Assembly: GCF_003122215.1 (NCBI RefSeq)
Contig: NZ_QEYD01000006.1
Coordinates: 62,001 to 126,000 of the forward strand
Direction of reading: 5' to 3'
DNA length: 64,000 bases
Source: Pararhodobacter marinus
GTDB taxonomy: Bacteria > Pseudomonadota > Alphaproteobacteria > Rhodobacterales > Rhodobacteraceae
This document shows, one piece after another, positions 34,978-44,529 of the stretch (position 1 is its first letter; every line of letters begins with the position of its first letter). A model generated the notes under the pieces. The model did no database searches and had not been told where the DNA came from. It saw only the letters and a list, made by a program, of their open reading frames with translations. A program made the translations under genes and the position numbers.

Positions 34978-37269
34978 ATGAACAAGGCAGTGACCGAGGG
35001 GCTGATCCTGATGCCGCCTCCCTTCGCGGACGGGCTGGGCGTGTGGTCGAGCGGCGACGGCACGCCCGGCTCGCCCACCTATGACGGCGCAGCGAACGCG
35101 GCCTTCGTGCCCTCGGACCCCGATTTCGAGGGCTGTCTGGAGCTGCTGAAGACCGACGGCACGCAAAAGCTGCGCTGGATGGGGCAGATGCCAGTGCTGA
35201 ACGGGTTGTACCTGCGCGTCACTGCGCGGGTGAAGGCGATGTCGGGCGCGCTGCCGAATGTGCGCATCGCGGGCTTTGCGGCCAATGCCAACAACTCGGC
35301 CTTCGGCGGCGTGGTGCTGAACGGGCCGGCCACCGCGCTGACCACCTATGGCGAGATCGTCGAGGTGAGCGCGATCATTGCCACCGCCGCGCGCACCGGC
35401 GTCGATATGGCGTGGCCCGGCGTGCATCACGGCTTCGTCGGGCTGGACCTGACCGGGCCGAATGGCGGGATCGTGCGGGTCGACGACATCACCATCGAGG
35501 ATGTCACCGGCTTCTGGCTGCGCGACATGATGGACTGGGTCGATGTGCGCGATTATGGCGCGGTGGGGGACGGCACGACCGACGACCACGCCGCATTCAT
35601 CGCCGCGCGCAACGCCGCGGTGAACAGCGGGCGCACGCTTCTGGTTTCGGAGGGCACGTTTCATATCGGCGACACGCTGACGCTGGAATGCCCGGTGCGG
35701 TTCCAGGGCACCTTGTCGATGCCCGCGGCCGCGCGGCTGCAGATGACGAAGAATTTCGACTTCCCCAGCTATGCCGCCGCCTTCGGCAGCGAGGGGCTGG
35801 GCCTGCGCAAGGGCTTGCAGGCGCTGTTCTGGTACACCGATCACGACACCTTCGATCTGAAGGGCCGGCGGATCCTTCTGGATGCGCCCATCGACCTGGC
35901 CGAGACGACGGGGCTCGATTATTATGCGATCCGGCGCGTCGTGTGCAACGGGTTGATCGAGGCCAATGACCTGCCCACATGGAACACGGTGACGGTCAGC
36001 TCGCAGGCCACCTATTCGCCCGGCCAGCCCAATGTCCTGACCAATGTGGGCAATGTCGCGAATGTTCCGGTGGGGGCGCGGGTTTCGGGCTCGGGCGTGG
36101 GGCGCGAGGTCTATGTCCGCGCGCGCAACATCAGCGCGGGCACGCTGACGCTGAGCCAGCCGCTGCACGGCGCCAGCGGAACCCAATGGTACACGTTCGA
36201 GCGGTTCCAGTACATTCTGGACATGTCCGGGTTCGGCACGCTCGAACGCTTCGAGCTGGCCGATATCGAGTTCCAGTGCAAGAATATCTGCTCGGCGCTG
36301 AACCTGTCCACGCAGGGGCCGGTCTTCAGCCTGCGCAACTGCACCTTCAACCGGCCGAAGGACAAGGCGATCACCTCGATCGGGCGGGGCTGCCAGGGGA
36401 TGCTGGTCGACAATTGCATCTTCCTGTCCTCGGAATCCGATATGCGCGCGCAGGACCGCGTGTCGGTCGCGATCAACGTCAACGCCAACGACGTCAAGTT
36501 GCGCGACAATCTGGTGCAGCGTTTCGGACGGTTCGCGGTGATGGCGGGGACCTATCACCTGATCGCGAACAACCATTTCTATCACGGCGATAACGAGCAG
36601 AACGCGGTCCGGCAGGCGGGGATCGTGCTGGCCTATCCCAACACGGTGACCACGATCACCGGCAATTACATCGACAACAGCTTCATCGAGCACACGAACG
36701 AATACGACCCGACGCCGAATTTCAGCAATGAATACAGCTTCGGCGGGTTGTCGATCACCAACAACATCTTCCTTGTGTCCAACGTGATCTCGAGCTTCCG
36801 GTTCATCGTGATCAAGCCCTATGGCAGCGGGCATTTCGTGTCCGGGCAGGTGGTGACGGGCAATGTGTTCCGCACGGTGAACGCGACGCCGGCCCGCGCC
36901 GACGGGGTCAATTCGACCTATGCGGATCTTAATTACGGGCTGTTTCGCAACGTGATCTGGCAGCACAACACCTATAACGGCATCGCGGTCCAGACCGAGA
37001 GCCCGATGACGATCCGCCACAACCAGAACACCGCCGCGACCAGCTGGACGATCTATACCGGCGGCAAGCTGCCCTTCAACGGCTACGCACGGACGGTGAG
37101 CGCCCTGGTGATGGAGGGGCAGGCCAATGGTCCCGCGAACGAGGTACGCACCGGGATGCCCTATGCGAATGTGCAGCAGGGCACCAACCGCAACGAGGTA
37201 CGGCTGACATGGCCGAGCGCGACGCGGGGGCGGGCGGTGATCACCATCCGGGGCGACAACCCGCTCTGA
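34978..37269 (+). CDS. Large right-handed beta-helix protein (pectate-lyase-3/GH28-related)
   Basis: A 763-residue protein without signal peptide or membrane segment. Residues 1-175 form a beta-rich N-terminal domain. Then the linker VDVRDYGAVGDGTTDDHAAF (about residue 195) opens a pectate-lyase-3-type right-handed beta-helix, with repeated short strands such as FSLRNCTFNRPKDKAI, GMLVDNCIFLSS and LIANNHFYHGDN. This architecture is shared by phage tailspikes and polysaccharide-binding proteins. The lack of a signal peptide suggests either a tailspike-type structural protein, such as the head spike of a gene transfer agent, or an atypically exported enzyme. Catalytic residues could not be recognised. 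It is monocistronic, closed by a terminator at 37294. Confidence 0.75.
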   Translation: MNKAVTEGLILMPPPFADGLGVWSSGDGTPGSPTYDGAANAAFVPSDPDFEGCLELLKTDGTQKLRWMGQMPVLNGLYLRVTARVKAMSGALPNVRIAGFAANANNSAFGGVVLNGPATALTTYGEIVEVSAIIATAARTGVDMAWPGVHHGFVGLDLTGPNGGIVRVDDITIEDVTGFWLRDMMDWVDVRDYGAVGDGTTDDHAAFIAARNAAVNSGRTLLVSEGTFHIGDTLTLECPVRFQGTLSMPAAARLQMTKNFDFPSYAAAFGSEGLGLRKGLQALFWYTDHDTFDLKGRRILLDAPIDLAETTGLDYYAIRRVVCNGLIEANDLPTWNTVTVSSQATYSPGQPNVLTNVGNVANVPVGARVSGSGVGREVYVRARNISAGTLTLSQPLHGASGTQWYTFERFQYILDMSGFGTLERFELADIEFQCKNICSALNLSTQGPVFSLRNCTFNRPKDKAITSIGRGCQGMLVDNCIFLSSESDMRAQDRVSVAINVNANDVKLRDNLVQRFGRFAVMAGTYHLIANNHFYHGDNEQNAVRQAGIVLAYPNTVTTITGNYIDNSFIEHTNEYDPTPNFSNEYSFGGLSITNNIFLVSNVISSFRFIVIKPYGSGHFVSGQVVTGNVFRTVNATPARADGVNSTYADLNYGLFRNVIWQHNTYNGIAVQTESPMTIRHNQNTAATSWTIYTGGKLPFNGYARTVSALVMEGQANGPANEVRTGMPYANVQQGTNRNEVRLTWPSATRGRAVITIRGDNPL

Positions 37270-37293
37270 GTCTGATCGCGACGCGGCAGGCAG

Positions 37294-37328
37294 GGCCGGC
37301 ATCCTTCGGGTGCCGGCCTTGTTTTTTT
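37294..37328 (+). terminator. Terminator after the beta-helix gene
   Basis: Stem GGCCGGCA(T)CC / GGTGCCGGCC with a TTCG tetraloop and one bulge, followed by TTGTTTTTTT. Confidence 0.88.
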
Positions 37329-37735
37329 GGCGATAACGGCTGAGTCGCCGCGCCGGCGAATCAGCGGCGCTTCCGGGTGTGTAACCTGGGGTTGTGCGGG
37401 CAGGCCGGGGCAGCCGGATGGACGCTGCGTCAAGCGGCCGCGGCACCGCGTCGAAGCGTGAACCTCACGACTTTGTCAACGGCGCTGTGCGCGTTGACTT
37501 TTTCGCCCTCGCCACGCCGCTGAAAAACATGGCGGAATTGCGGCCATGCGTCGCGCGATTTACAGTTTGCCAAGAAGTCGGTGAAGAAATTTACAAAAAA
37601 TCCTATAATAAAAAAAGAGTTATCAAAAAATTGACCGATACGCTAAGATCGATCCCGGAGTGAGGAAGGCCGTATCCGATGCCGCCCGCAGGGTCGGGCA
37701 AGGCGCGGGGCGGCCCCAAGGCAGGAGGATCGCAG
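37329..37735 (+). promoter_or_regulatory. Leader/promoter region of acs, with AT-rich tract
   Basis: About 400 bases without a credible gene. Between 37550 and 37645 the composition becomes strikingly A/T-rich and contains an exact TATAAT at 37604-37609, but no good -35 at 16-18 bases upstream, so an activator-dependent promoter is possible. A small open frame (37394-37663) is not supported by composition or a ribosome-binding site. Confidence 0.5.
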
Positions 37736-39697
37736 ATGTCGGATCTGGCACAGGCGGGCGTGTATCCCGCGTCGGCGGAGTTCACGCAGAAGGCGCATGT
37801 CGACGCCGAGAAGTACGAGGCGATGTACGCCGAGTCGGTCGACAACCCCGAGGCGTTCTGGGCCGAGCACGGCAAGCGGATCGACTGGATCAAGCCCTAT
37901 ACCAAGGTCAAGAACACCACATTCGAGTTCGGCAAGGTCGATATCAAGTGGTTCGAGGACGGCGTGCTGAACGTCGCCCATAACTGCGTCGACCGCCATC
38001 TGGCGACGCGCGGCGACCAGACCGCGATCATTTTCGAACCCGACGATCCTCAGGATCCGGCGCAGCACATCAGCTACAAACAGCTGTCGGAAAACGTGAA
38101 CCGGATGGCCAACGTGCTGCTGTCGCAGGGCGTGATGCGGGGCGACCGCGTGGTGATCTACCTGCCGATGATCCCCGAGGCGGCCTATGCGATGCTGGCC
38201 TGCGCGCGGATCGGCGCCATCCATTCCATCGTCTTCGCGGGCTTTTCGCCCGATGCGCTGGCCAACCGGATCAACGATTGCGGCGCCAAGCTGGTGATCA
38301 CCGCCGACACCGCCCCGCGCGGCGGGCGCCGTACGGCGCTGAAATCGAATACCGACGCGGCCCTGCTGCACTGCTCGGACAAGGTCCGCTGCCTAGTCGT
38401 CAAGCATACCGGCGATCAGACCAGCTGGATCGACGGGCGCGACGTGGACGTCAAGTACCTGATGAAACACGCCTCGCCCGATTGTCCGCCGCGCCCGATG
38501 AACGCCGAGGATCCGCTGTTCATCCTGTATACCTCGGGCTCGACCGGCAAGCCGAAGGGCGTCGTGCATTCCTCGGGCGGGTATCTGGTCTATGCGGCGA
38601 TGACGCATGAGTTGACCTTCGACTACCACGAGGGCGACGTGTTCTGGTGCACCGCCGATGTGGGCTGGGTCACGGGGCACAGCTATATCATCTATGGCCC
38701 CCTCGCGAACGGCGCGACGACGCTGATGTTCGAAGGCGTGCCGACCTATCCCGATGCAGGCCGCTTCTGGGCCGTGTGCGAAAAGCACAAAGTCAACCAG
38801 TTCTACACCGCCCCCACCGCCATTCGTGCACTGATGGGGCAGGGGAGCGAATGGGTCGAGAAATACGACCTGTCGTCGCTGAAACTTCTGGGCTCGGTCG
38901 GCGAGCCGATCAACCCCGAAGCGTGGAACTGGTACAACACGCATGTCGGCAAGGGGAATTGCCCGATCGTCGACACGTTCTGGCAGACCGAAACCGGCGG
39001 CCACATGCTGACCCCGCTGCCGGGCGCCATTCCGGCGAAGCCCGGCTCGGCCACCAAGCCTTTCTTCGGGGTGAAGCCCGTGGTTCTGGACCCGACCAGC
39101 GCCGAGGAGCAGAAGGACACCAAGGCCGAGGGCGTGCTGTGCATCGCCGATAGCTGGCCGGGCCAGATGCGCACCGTCTGGGGCGATCACGAGCGTTTCC
39201 AGGAGACGTATTTCAGCCAGTACAAGGGCTATTACTTCACCGGCGACGGCTGCCAGCGCGACGAGGACGGCTATTACTGGATCACCGGGCGCGTGGATGA
39301 CGTGATCAACGTCTCGGGCCACCGGATGGGCACGGCAGAAGTCGAAAGCGCGCTGGTGGCGCATGCCAAGGTCGCAGAGGCCGCGGTGGTGGGCTATCCG
39401 CACCCGGTCAAGGGGCAGGGCATCTACGCCTATGTCACGCTCATGAACGACATCGAGCCGTCGGAGGATCTGCGCAAGGAACTGGTGAAATGGGTCCGCA
39501 CCGAGATCGGGCCGATTGCCTCGCCCGACCTGATCCAGTGGGCGCCGGGCCTGCCGAAAACCCGCTCGGGCAAGATCATGCGCCGCATCCTGCGCAAGAT
39601 CGCCGAGGACGATTTCGGCGCGCTGGGCGATACCTCGACGCTGGCCGACCCGTCGGTGGTCGATGACCTGATCGCCAACCGCATGAACAAGAGCTGA
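37736..39697 (+). CDS. acs: Acetyl-CoA synthetase
   Basis: Acs activates acetate to acetyl-CoA through acetyl-AMP, releasing AMP and pyrophosphate. The 653-residue protein is full length for AMP-forming acetyl-CoA synthetase. The P-loop-like motif is [18 protein letters not shown]. The hinge region includes [20 protein letters not shown], and Lys613 in TRSGKIMRR is the residue that protein acetylation normally silences. The ATG at 37736 has GGAGGATCGCAG upstream. adk follows after 14 bases and the acetate-type symporter genes follow that, making an acetate-use unit. Confidence 0.96.
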   Translation: MSDLAQAGVYPASAEFTQKAHVDAEKYEAMYAESVDNPEAFWAEHGKRIDWIKPYTKVKNTTFEFGKVDIKWFEDGVLNVAHNCVDRHLATRGDQTAIIFEPDDPQDPAQHISYKQLSENVNRMANVLLSQGVMRGDRVVIYLPMIPEAAYAMLACARIGAIHSIVFAGFSPDALANRINDCGAKLVITADTAPRGGRRTALKSNTDAALLHCSDKVRCLVVKHTGDQTSWIDGRDVDVKYLMKHASPDCPPRPMNAEDPLFILYTSGSTGKPKGVVHSSGGYLVYAAMTHELTFDYHEGDVFWCTADVGWVTGHSYIIYGPLANGATTLMFEGVPTYPDAGRFWAVCEKHKVNQFYTAPTAIRALMGQGSEWVEKYDLSSLKLLGSVGEPINPEAWNWYNTHVGKGNCPIVDTFWQTETGGHMLTPLPGAIPAKPGSATKPFFGVKPVVLDPTSAEEQKDTKAEGVLCIADSWPGQMRTVWGDHERFQETYFSQYKGYYFTGDGCQRDEDGYYWITGRVDDVINVSGHRMGTAEVESALVAHAKVAEAAVVGYPHPVKGQGIYAYVTLMNDIEPSEDLRKELVKWVRTEIGPIASPDLIQWAPGLPKTRSGKIMRRILRKIAEDDFGALGDTSTLADPSVVDDLIANRMNKS

Positions 39698-39711
39698 CGG
39701 GGGCCGGGCGC

Positions 39712-40392
39712 ATGAGCGAGACGATGACCAAGGGCGCCGTGCTGATCCTGCTGGGCCCGCCGGGCGCGGGCAAGGGGACGCAGGCCCGGATGCTGGAGGA
39801 GCGTTTCGGGCTGGTGCAATTGTCGACCGGCGACCTGTTGCGCGCGGCGGTGGCCGCGGGCACCGAGGCGGGCCTGGCCGCAAGGTCGGTGATGGAGGCC
39901 GGCGGGCTTGTCTCGGACGAGATCGTGCTGGCGATCCTGAAGGACCGCCTTGCCGAACCCGACACCGCGCGGGGCGTGATCCTGGACGGCTTTCCCCGCA
40001 CGCCGGGGCAGGCCGAGGCGCTGGATGCGTTGCTGGCCGGGCAGGGGCTGAGCATCTCGGCCGCGATTTCGATGGAGGTCGATGACGCGGCGATGGTGAC
40101 GCGGGTTTCGGGCCGCTACACCTGCGCGTCCTGCGGCGAGGGCTATCACGACAGCTTCAAGCAGCCGGCGCGGGCCGGGACCTGCGACAAATGCGGCAGC
40201 GGCGATTTCAAGCGCCGGGCCGACGACAATGCCGAGACGGTGGGGGCGCGTCTGACCGCCTATCACGCGTCCACGGCACCCCTGATCGCCTATTACGAAC
40301 AGCGCGGAGTTCTGCGGAGCGTCGATGGCATGGGCGCCATCGACACGATCGCCGCCGATCTCGGTGCCATCGTGACGGACATCACGGGCTGA
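39712..40392 (+). CDS. adk: Adenylate kinase, long zinc-lid form
   Basis: A 226-residue adenylate kinase (AMP + ATP to 2 ADP). Walker A is LILLGPPGAGKGTQARML (residues about 12-29), the AMP-binding STGDLLRAAV and LDGFPRTPGQAEAL segments are present, and the LID contains two CxxC pairs (YTCASCGEGYH and GTCDKCGSGDF) that bind zinc. Its place 14 bases after acs suggests it is expressed to recycle the AMP formed during acetate activation. A second, housekeeping adk in the ribosomal protein cluster would be expected elsewhere; that is inference. Confidence 0.93.
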   Translation: MSETMTKGAVLILLGPPGAGKGTQARMLEERFGLVQLSTGDLLRAAVAAGTEAGLAARSVMEAGGLVSDEIVLAILKDRLAEPDTARGVILDGFPRTPGQAEALDALLAGQGLSISAAISMEVDDAAMVTRVSGRYTCASCGEGYHDSFKQPARAGTCDKCGSGDFKRRADDNAETVGARLTAYHASTAPLIAYYEQRGVLRSVDGMGAIDTIAADLGAIVTDITG

Positions 40393-40494
40393 CCGCCGGC
40401 TTCCCCGCCCGCAAGCCGGGGGAGCGGAGGGACATTGACAGGCGGGCATCCCGTGGCGGGGTGCCGGCAGGAGGAAAAACCGGGAGGACAAACA

Positions 40495-40752
40495 ATGTCT
40501 GACAAATCGGCCAGTGCCTACTGGGCGGCGAATATCAGGCTCATCACCATTTGCCTGGTGATCTGGGCCGTCGCCTCTTTCGGGCTCGGAATTCTTTTGC
40601 GCCCGCTTCTTTCGGGCATCCCCGTCGGGGGCACGGATCTGGGCTTCTGGTTCGCCCAGCAGGGTTCGATCCTGACATTCCTGGTTCTGATCTTCTTCTA
40701 TGCCGCGCGCATGAACAAGATCGACCGGGAATTCGGCGTCGACGAGCAGTAA
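40495..40752 (+). CDS. DUF4212 small subunit of sodium/solute symporter
   Basis: An 85-residue membrane protein with two predicted helices (LITICLVIWAVASFGLGILL; FWFAQQGSILTFLVLIFFYA) and a charged C-terminal tail, RMNKIDREFGVDEQ. It is the DUF4212 / symporter small-subunit family, always encoded directly before a large sodium:solute symporter, as here (15 bases). It probably forms a complex with that protein. Start at ATG 40495 after GGGAGGACAAACA. Confidence 0.93.
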   Translation: MSDKSASAYWAANIRLITICLVIWAVASFGLGILLRPLLSGIPVGGTDLGFWFAQQGSILTFLVLIFFYAARMNKIDREFGVDEQ

Positions 40753-40767
40753 GGGAGCGGGGGAGAT

Positions 40768-42552
40768 ATGGATCAGTTCACTCTCAACCTGATCGTGGTG
40801 GGGCTGTCTTTCGCCCTCTACATCGGGATCGCGATCTGGGCCCGTGCCGGGTCCACGTCGGAATTCTACGCCGCCAACCGGGGCGTGCACCCGGTTCTCA
40901 ACGGCATGGCGACCGCAGCCGACTGGATGTCGGCGGCCTCGTTCATCTCGATGGCCGGGATCATCGCCTTCGTGGGCTATGACAACTCGACCTACCTGAT
41001 GGGCTGGACCGGCGGCTACGTGCTGCTGGCGCTGCTGCTCGCGCCCTATCTGCGCAAGTTCGGCCGCTTCACTGTGCCCGATTTCATCGGCGACCGCTTC
41101 TACAGCCAGACCGCCCGTATCGTGGCCGTCATCGCGCTGCTGGTCATCTCGATCACCTACGTGATCGGCCAGATGGCGGGCGCGGGCGTCGCGTTCTCGC
41201 GCTTCCTCGAAGTCAGCAGCTCGACGGGTCTGTGGATCGCCTCGGCGGTGGTGTTCTGCTACGCGGTTCTGGGCGGCATGAAGGGCATCACCTATACCCA
41301 GGTGGCCCAGTACTGCGTGCTGATCATCGCCTACACGATCCCGGCGATCTTCATCTCGCTGCAGCTGACCGGCACCTTCCTGCCGCAGATCGGCCTGTTC
41401 AGCGCCGACAATTCGGGCACGCCGCTTCTGGCGCATCTGGACGGCCTGCTGACCGATCTGGGCTTCCGCGCCTATACCGAGCATCATTCGAACACGCTGG
41501 ACATGGTTCTGTTCACGCTGGCGTTGATGATCGGGACCGCCGGTCTGCCGCACGTCATCATCCGCTTCTTCACCGTGCCGAAAGTGTCGGATGCCCGCGC
41601 CTCGGCCGGGTGGGCGCTGGTGTTCATCGCGCTGCTCTACACCGTGGCTCCGGCCGTGGGGGCGATGGCGCGCTACAACATCACCACCCAGATGTGGCCC
41701 GAAGGCGTGACCGGCGAGGCGGTGTCGCTGGAGACCATCCAGACCGACGAGCAGTACAACTGGATGCTTAACTGGCAGACCACCGGCCTGCTGGGCTGGG
41801 AAGACAAGAACGGCGACGGCCGGATCCAGTACTACAACGATGCCAGCGCCGACATGCAGGCCATCGCCGCCGAGCGGGGCTGGAACGGCAACGAGCTGAC
41901 CAACTTCAACCGCGACATCCTCGTGCTGGCCAACCCGGAAATCGCCGGTCTGCCGGGCTGGGTGATCGCGCTGATCGCGGCGGGTGGTCTGGCGGCCGCT
42001 CTGTCGACGGCGGCGGGTCTGCTGCTGGCGATCTCGTCGGCGGTGTCGCATGACCTCATCAAGTCGGTGCTCAATCCGGGCATCAGCGAGAAGGGCGAAA
42101 TGCTGGCCGCGCGGATCTCGATGGCGGTGGCCATCCTGATCGCCACGCTTCTGGGTCTGAACCCTCCGGGCTTCGCGGCCCAGGTGGTTGCCATCGCCTT
42201 CGGTCTGGCGGCGGCCTCGCTGTTCCCGACGATCATGATGGGGATCTTCTCGAAGACCATGAACTCGACCGGTGCGGTCGCGGGCATGCTCGTCGGGCTG
42301 ATCGTCGAGATGGTCTACATCTTCACCTATGTGGGCTGGTTCTTCATTCCCGGCACCAACATGCTGCCGAACACCGCCGATAACTGGCTGTTCGGTATCC
42401 AGCCGGCCTCGTTCGGTGTGGTCGCCGCGATCCTGAACTTCATCGTGGCCTATGTCGTGCTTGCCATGACCAAGCCCGCCCCGGCCGAGATCCAGGATCT
42501 GGTGGAATCGATCCGCGTGCCGCGCGGCGCCGGTGTGGCCCAGTCGCACTGA
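40768..42552 (+). CDS. Sodium:solute symporter, large subunit (acetate-permease-like)
   Basis: A 594-residue inner-membrane transporter of the solute:sodium symporter family (VC_2705 / ActP-like group) with about 13 membrane helices. Early signature: STSEFYAANRGVHPVLNGMA then TAADWMSAASFISMAGIIAF. A later conserved run is AAGGLAAALSTAAGLLLAIS. An inserted hydrophilic region around residues 310-385 (EDKNGDGRIQYYNDASADMQ) is typical of this subgroup. Its neighbours acs and adk point to acetate or a similar short carboxylate as substrate, which is inference. The stop codon lies within a 14-bp tandem repeat. Confidence 0.92.
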   Translation: MDQFTLNLIVVGLSFALYIGIAIWARAGSTSEFYAANRGVHPVLNGMATAADWMSAASFISMAGIIAFVGYDNSTYLMGWTGGYVLLALLLAPYLRKFGRFTVPDFIGDRFYSQTARIVAVIALLVISITYVIGQMAGAGVAFSRFLEVSSSTGLWIASAVVFCYAVLGGMKGITYTQVAQYCVLIIAYTIPAIFISLQLTGTFLPQIGLFSADNSGTPLLAHLDGLLTDLGFRAYTEHHSNTLDMVLFTLALMIGTAGLPHVIIRFFTVPKVSDARASAGWALVFIALLYTVAPAVGAMARYNITTQMWPEGVTGEAVSLETIQTDEQYNWMLNWQTTGLLGWEDKNGDGRIQYYNDASADMQAIAAERGWNGNELTNFNRDILVLANPEIAGLPGWVIALIAAGGLAAALSTAAGLLLAISSAVSHDLIKSVLNPGISEKGEMLAARISMAVAILIATLLGLNPPGFAAQVVAIAFGLAAASLFPTIMMGIFSKTMNSTGAVAGMLVGLIVEMVYIFTYVGWFFIPGTNMLPNTADNWLFGIQPASFGVVAAILNFIVAYVVLAMTKPAPAEIQDLVESIRVPRGAGVAQSH

Positions 42553-42607
42553 GACAGTCGCACTGAGACAGTCGCACTGAGACAGTCGCACTGACCGTCG
42601 CACTGAG
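42541..42607 (+). repeat. 14-bp tandem repeat spanning the symporter stop codon
   Basis: The unit CAGTCGCACTGAGA occurs three times exactly from 42541, then a fourth copy with two changes, then a shortened fifth. The first copy encodes the last residues Gln-Ser-His and the TGA. Extra copies lie wholly downstream of the stop, so copy-number change would not alter the protein. Confidence 0.9.
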
Positions 42608-42689
42608 CTGACGGACAGCGAGAAAACCGGGGGGCGCGGACGCCGCGCCCCCTCTCTCCCCCGAAACACCCCTTGCACCAGGTGTCCCG

Positions 42690-44513
42690 ATGGAACCGCA
42701 GATCGAAACGATCATCGCTTTCCTCGAAACGGTGCATCCCTATGACAGCCTGCCGCGCAACGACCTGGTGCGAGTCGCCACGTCCTTCGGCCGCAGGGAA
42801 TACCGCGCGGGCGATCGCATCTACGAAGCCGGAGAGCCGCTGAAAGGGCTCTACCTGATCAAGCGCGGCTCGGTCGAGGTGACGGACCGCAACGGCGTGC
42901 TGGTCTCGATCCTGGGCCCGCGCAACACCTTCGGCGAGCGTGGCCTCATGCGCGACGGTCTGGCGGTGACGACAGCGGCGGCGGTCGAGCCGTCGGTCGT
43001 CCTGCTTCTGCCCGAGGCCGAGTGGCGCACCCTGATCGCGGGCGTTCCCGCCTTCGAGCGGTTCTTCAACCGCTCGCGCCCGGCCGAGACGCGGGGCACG
43101 GACCTGTCGACGCTCAAGGTCTCGGACCTGATGGCGCGCACGCCGGTGACGCTGCCGCCCGATGCCAGCGTGACCGAGGCCGCGCAGATCATGCGCGACC
43201 GGCATATCAGCTCGATCGCGGTCACGCGGGGCGAGGCGCTGAAAGGGCTCATCACCACCCGCGATCTGGCCGAGCGGGTCCTCGCCGCCGAACTGCCCGG
43301 CTCGACCTTGCTGGAACAGGTCATGACGCCCGACCCGCTGACGCTGACGCCCGATGCGCTGGGCTCGGACATCCTGCACACGATGCTGGAACGTGGCATC
43401 GGCCATGTGCCGGTGGTGCAGGACGGCAAGCTCAAGGGGATCATCACCCAGACCGACCTGACGCGGTTTCAGGCGGTCAGCTCGGCGCTGCTGGTGCGCG
43501 ATGTCGCCGCCTGCGAAACGCCCGAGGAAATGGCCGAGGTGACGGCGCGCATCCCGCGGCTGCTGCAACAGCTGGTCGCGGCGCATAACGCGCATGAAGT
43601 CGTCACGCGGCTGATCACCGATATCGCCGACACGGTGACCCGCCGGCTTCTGAAACTGGCCGAGGCGCAGCTGGGCCCGGCGCCGGTGCCCTATCTGTGG
43701 CTCGCCTGCGGCAGCCAGGGGCGGCAGGAGCAGACGGGCGTGTCGGATCAGGACAATTGCCTGATCCTTGACGATGCGGTCACGCCCGATGACCGGACGT
43801 ATTTCAAGGCGCTGGCGCGTTTCGTCAGCGACGGTCTCAATACGGCGGGCTATGTCTATTGCCCGGGCGACATGATGGCCACGGCCGAGCGCTGGTGCCA
43901 GCCGAAAGCGGTCTGGCGGCGCTATTTCCGCGGCTGGATCGACACCCCCAGCCCCGAGGCGCAGATGCTCGCCTCGGTGATGTTCGACCTGCGGCCCATC
44001 GGCGGCACCACGGCGCTGTTTCGCGAATTGCAGGAGGAAACGCTGGCGCTGGCGTCGAAGAACTCGATCTTCGTCGCGCATATGATCGCCAATTCGCTCA
44101 AGCATCACCCGCCTCTGGGATTGCTGCGGGGTTTTGCCACGATCCGCTCGGGCGAATACAAGAACCATATCGACATGAAGCATAACGGCGTCGTGCCGGT
44201 GGCCGATATCGCGCGGGTCTACGCGCTGAGGGGCGAGCTGACCGAGGTCAATACCCGCGCACGGATCGAAGCGGCCGAGGATGCGGGCGTGGTGTCCGTC
44301 TCGGGCGCGCGCGACCTGATCGAGGCCTATGACCTGATCGCCTCGCTGCGGCTGGAAAATCAGGCGGCGCTGGTCAAGGCCGGCCGGAAGCCCGACAATT
44401 ACCTTGCGCCCTCGGACCTGTCCGATTTCGAGCGCAGCCATCTGCGCGACGCCTTCGTCGTCGTGCGTACCATGCAATCGGCCCTGAGCCAGCGAAGCGG
44501 TGTGCTGGGGTGA
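42690..44513 (+). CDS. cNMP-binding/CBS/DUF294 nucleotidyltransferase-like protein
   Basis: A 607-residue cytosolic signalling protein. Domains in order: cyclic-nucleotide-binding-like (residues about 10-125, with YRAGDRIYEAGEPLKGLYLI and GERGLMRDG); a CBS pair (about 145-262, VSDLMARTPVTLPPDASVTE and LLEQVMTPDPLTLTPDAL); a DUF294 nucleotidyltransferase domain (about 335, LWLACGSQGRQEQTGVSDQD with G-S-x-G-R-x-E/Q and an Asp); and the DUF294 C-terminal substrate domain. Such proteins accompany ActP-like symporters in many proteobacteria and may tune carbon uptake to nucleotide state, but the reaction is unknown. It starts the second half of the acetate block. Confidence 0.88.
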   Translation: MEPQIETIIAFLETVHPYDSLPRNDLVRVATSFGRREYRAGDRIYEAGEPLKGLYLIKRGSVEVTDRNGVLVSILGPRNTFGERGLMRDGLAVTTAAAVEPSVVLLLPEAEWRTLIAGVPAFERFFNRSRPAETRGTDLSTLKVSDLMARTPVTLPPDASVTEAAQIMRDRHISSIAVTRGEALKGLITTRDLAERVLAAELPGSTLLEQVMTPDPLTLTPDALGSDILHTMLERGIGHVPVVQDGKLKGIITQTDLTRFQAVSSALLVRDVAACETPEEMAEVTARIPRLLQQLVAAHNAHEVVTRLITDIADTVTRRLLKLAEAQLGPAPVPYLWLACGSQGRQEQTGVSDQDNCLILDDAVTPDDRTYFKALARFVSDGLNTAGYVYCPGDMMATAERWCQPKAVWRRYFRGWIDTPSPEAQMLASVMFDLRPIGGTTALFRELQEETLALASKNSIFVAHMIANSLKHHPPLGLLRGFATIRSGEYKNHIDMKHNGVVPVADIARVYALRGELTEVNTRARIEAAEDAGVVSVSGARDLIEAYDLIASLRLENQAALVKAGRKPDNYLAPSDLSDFERSHLRDAFVVVRTMQSALSQRSGVLG

Positions 44514-44529
44514 GTGAGGGAGACGCGCT

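Noticed and set aside
37394-37663. Small open frame of 89 codons before acs
   Set aside because: No ribosome-binding site, and its codon composition changes sharply across the AT-rich tract; more likely leader DNA.
42541-42607. CRISPR-like repeat array
   Set aside because: The repeat units are contiguous 14-mers without spacers and overlap a stop codon; no cas genes are present.
39430-42678. Very long minus-strand open frame (about 1080 codons) opposite acs, adk and the symporter genes
   Set aside because: It is the antisense shadow of well-recognised plus-strand genes in GC-rich DNA; the translation is His/Arg/Gln-rich with no family signature.
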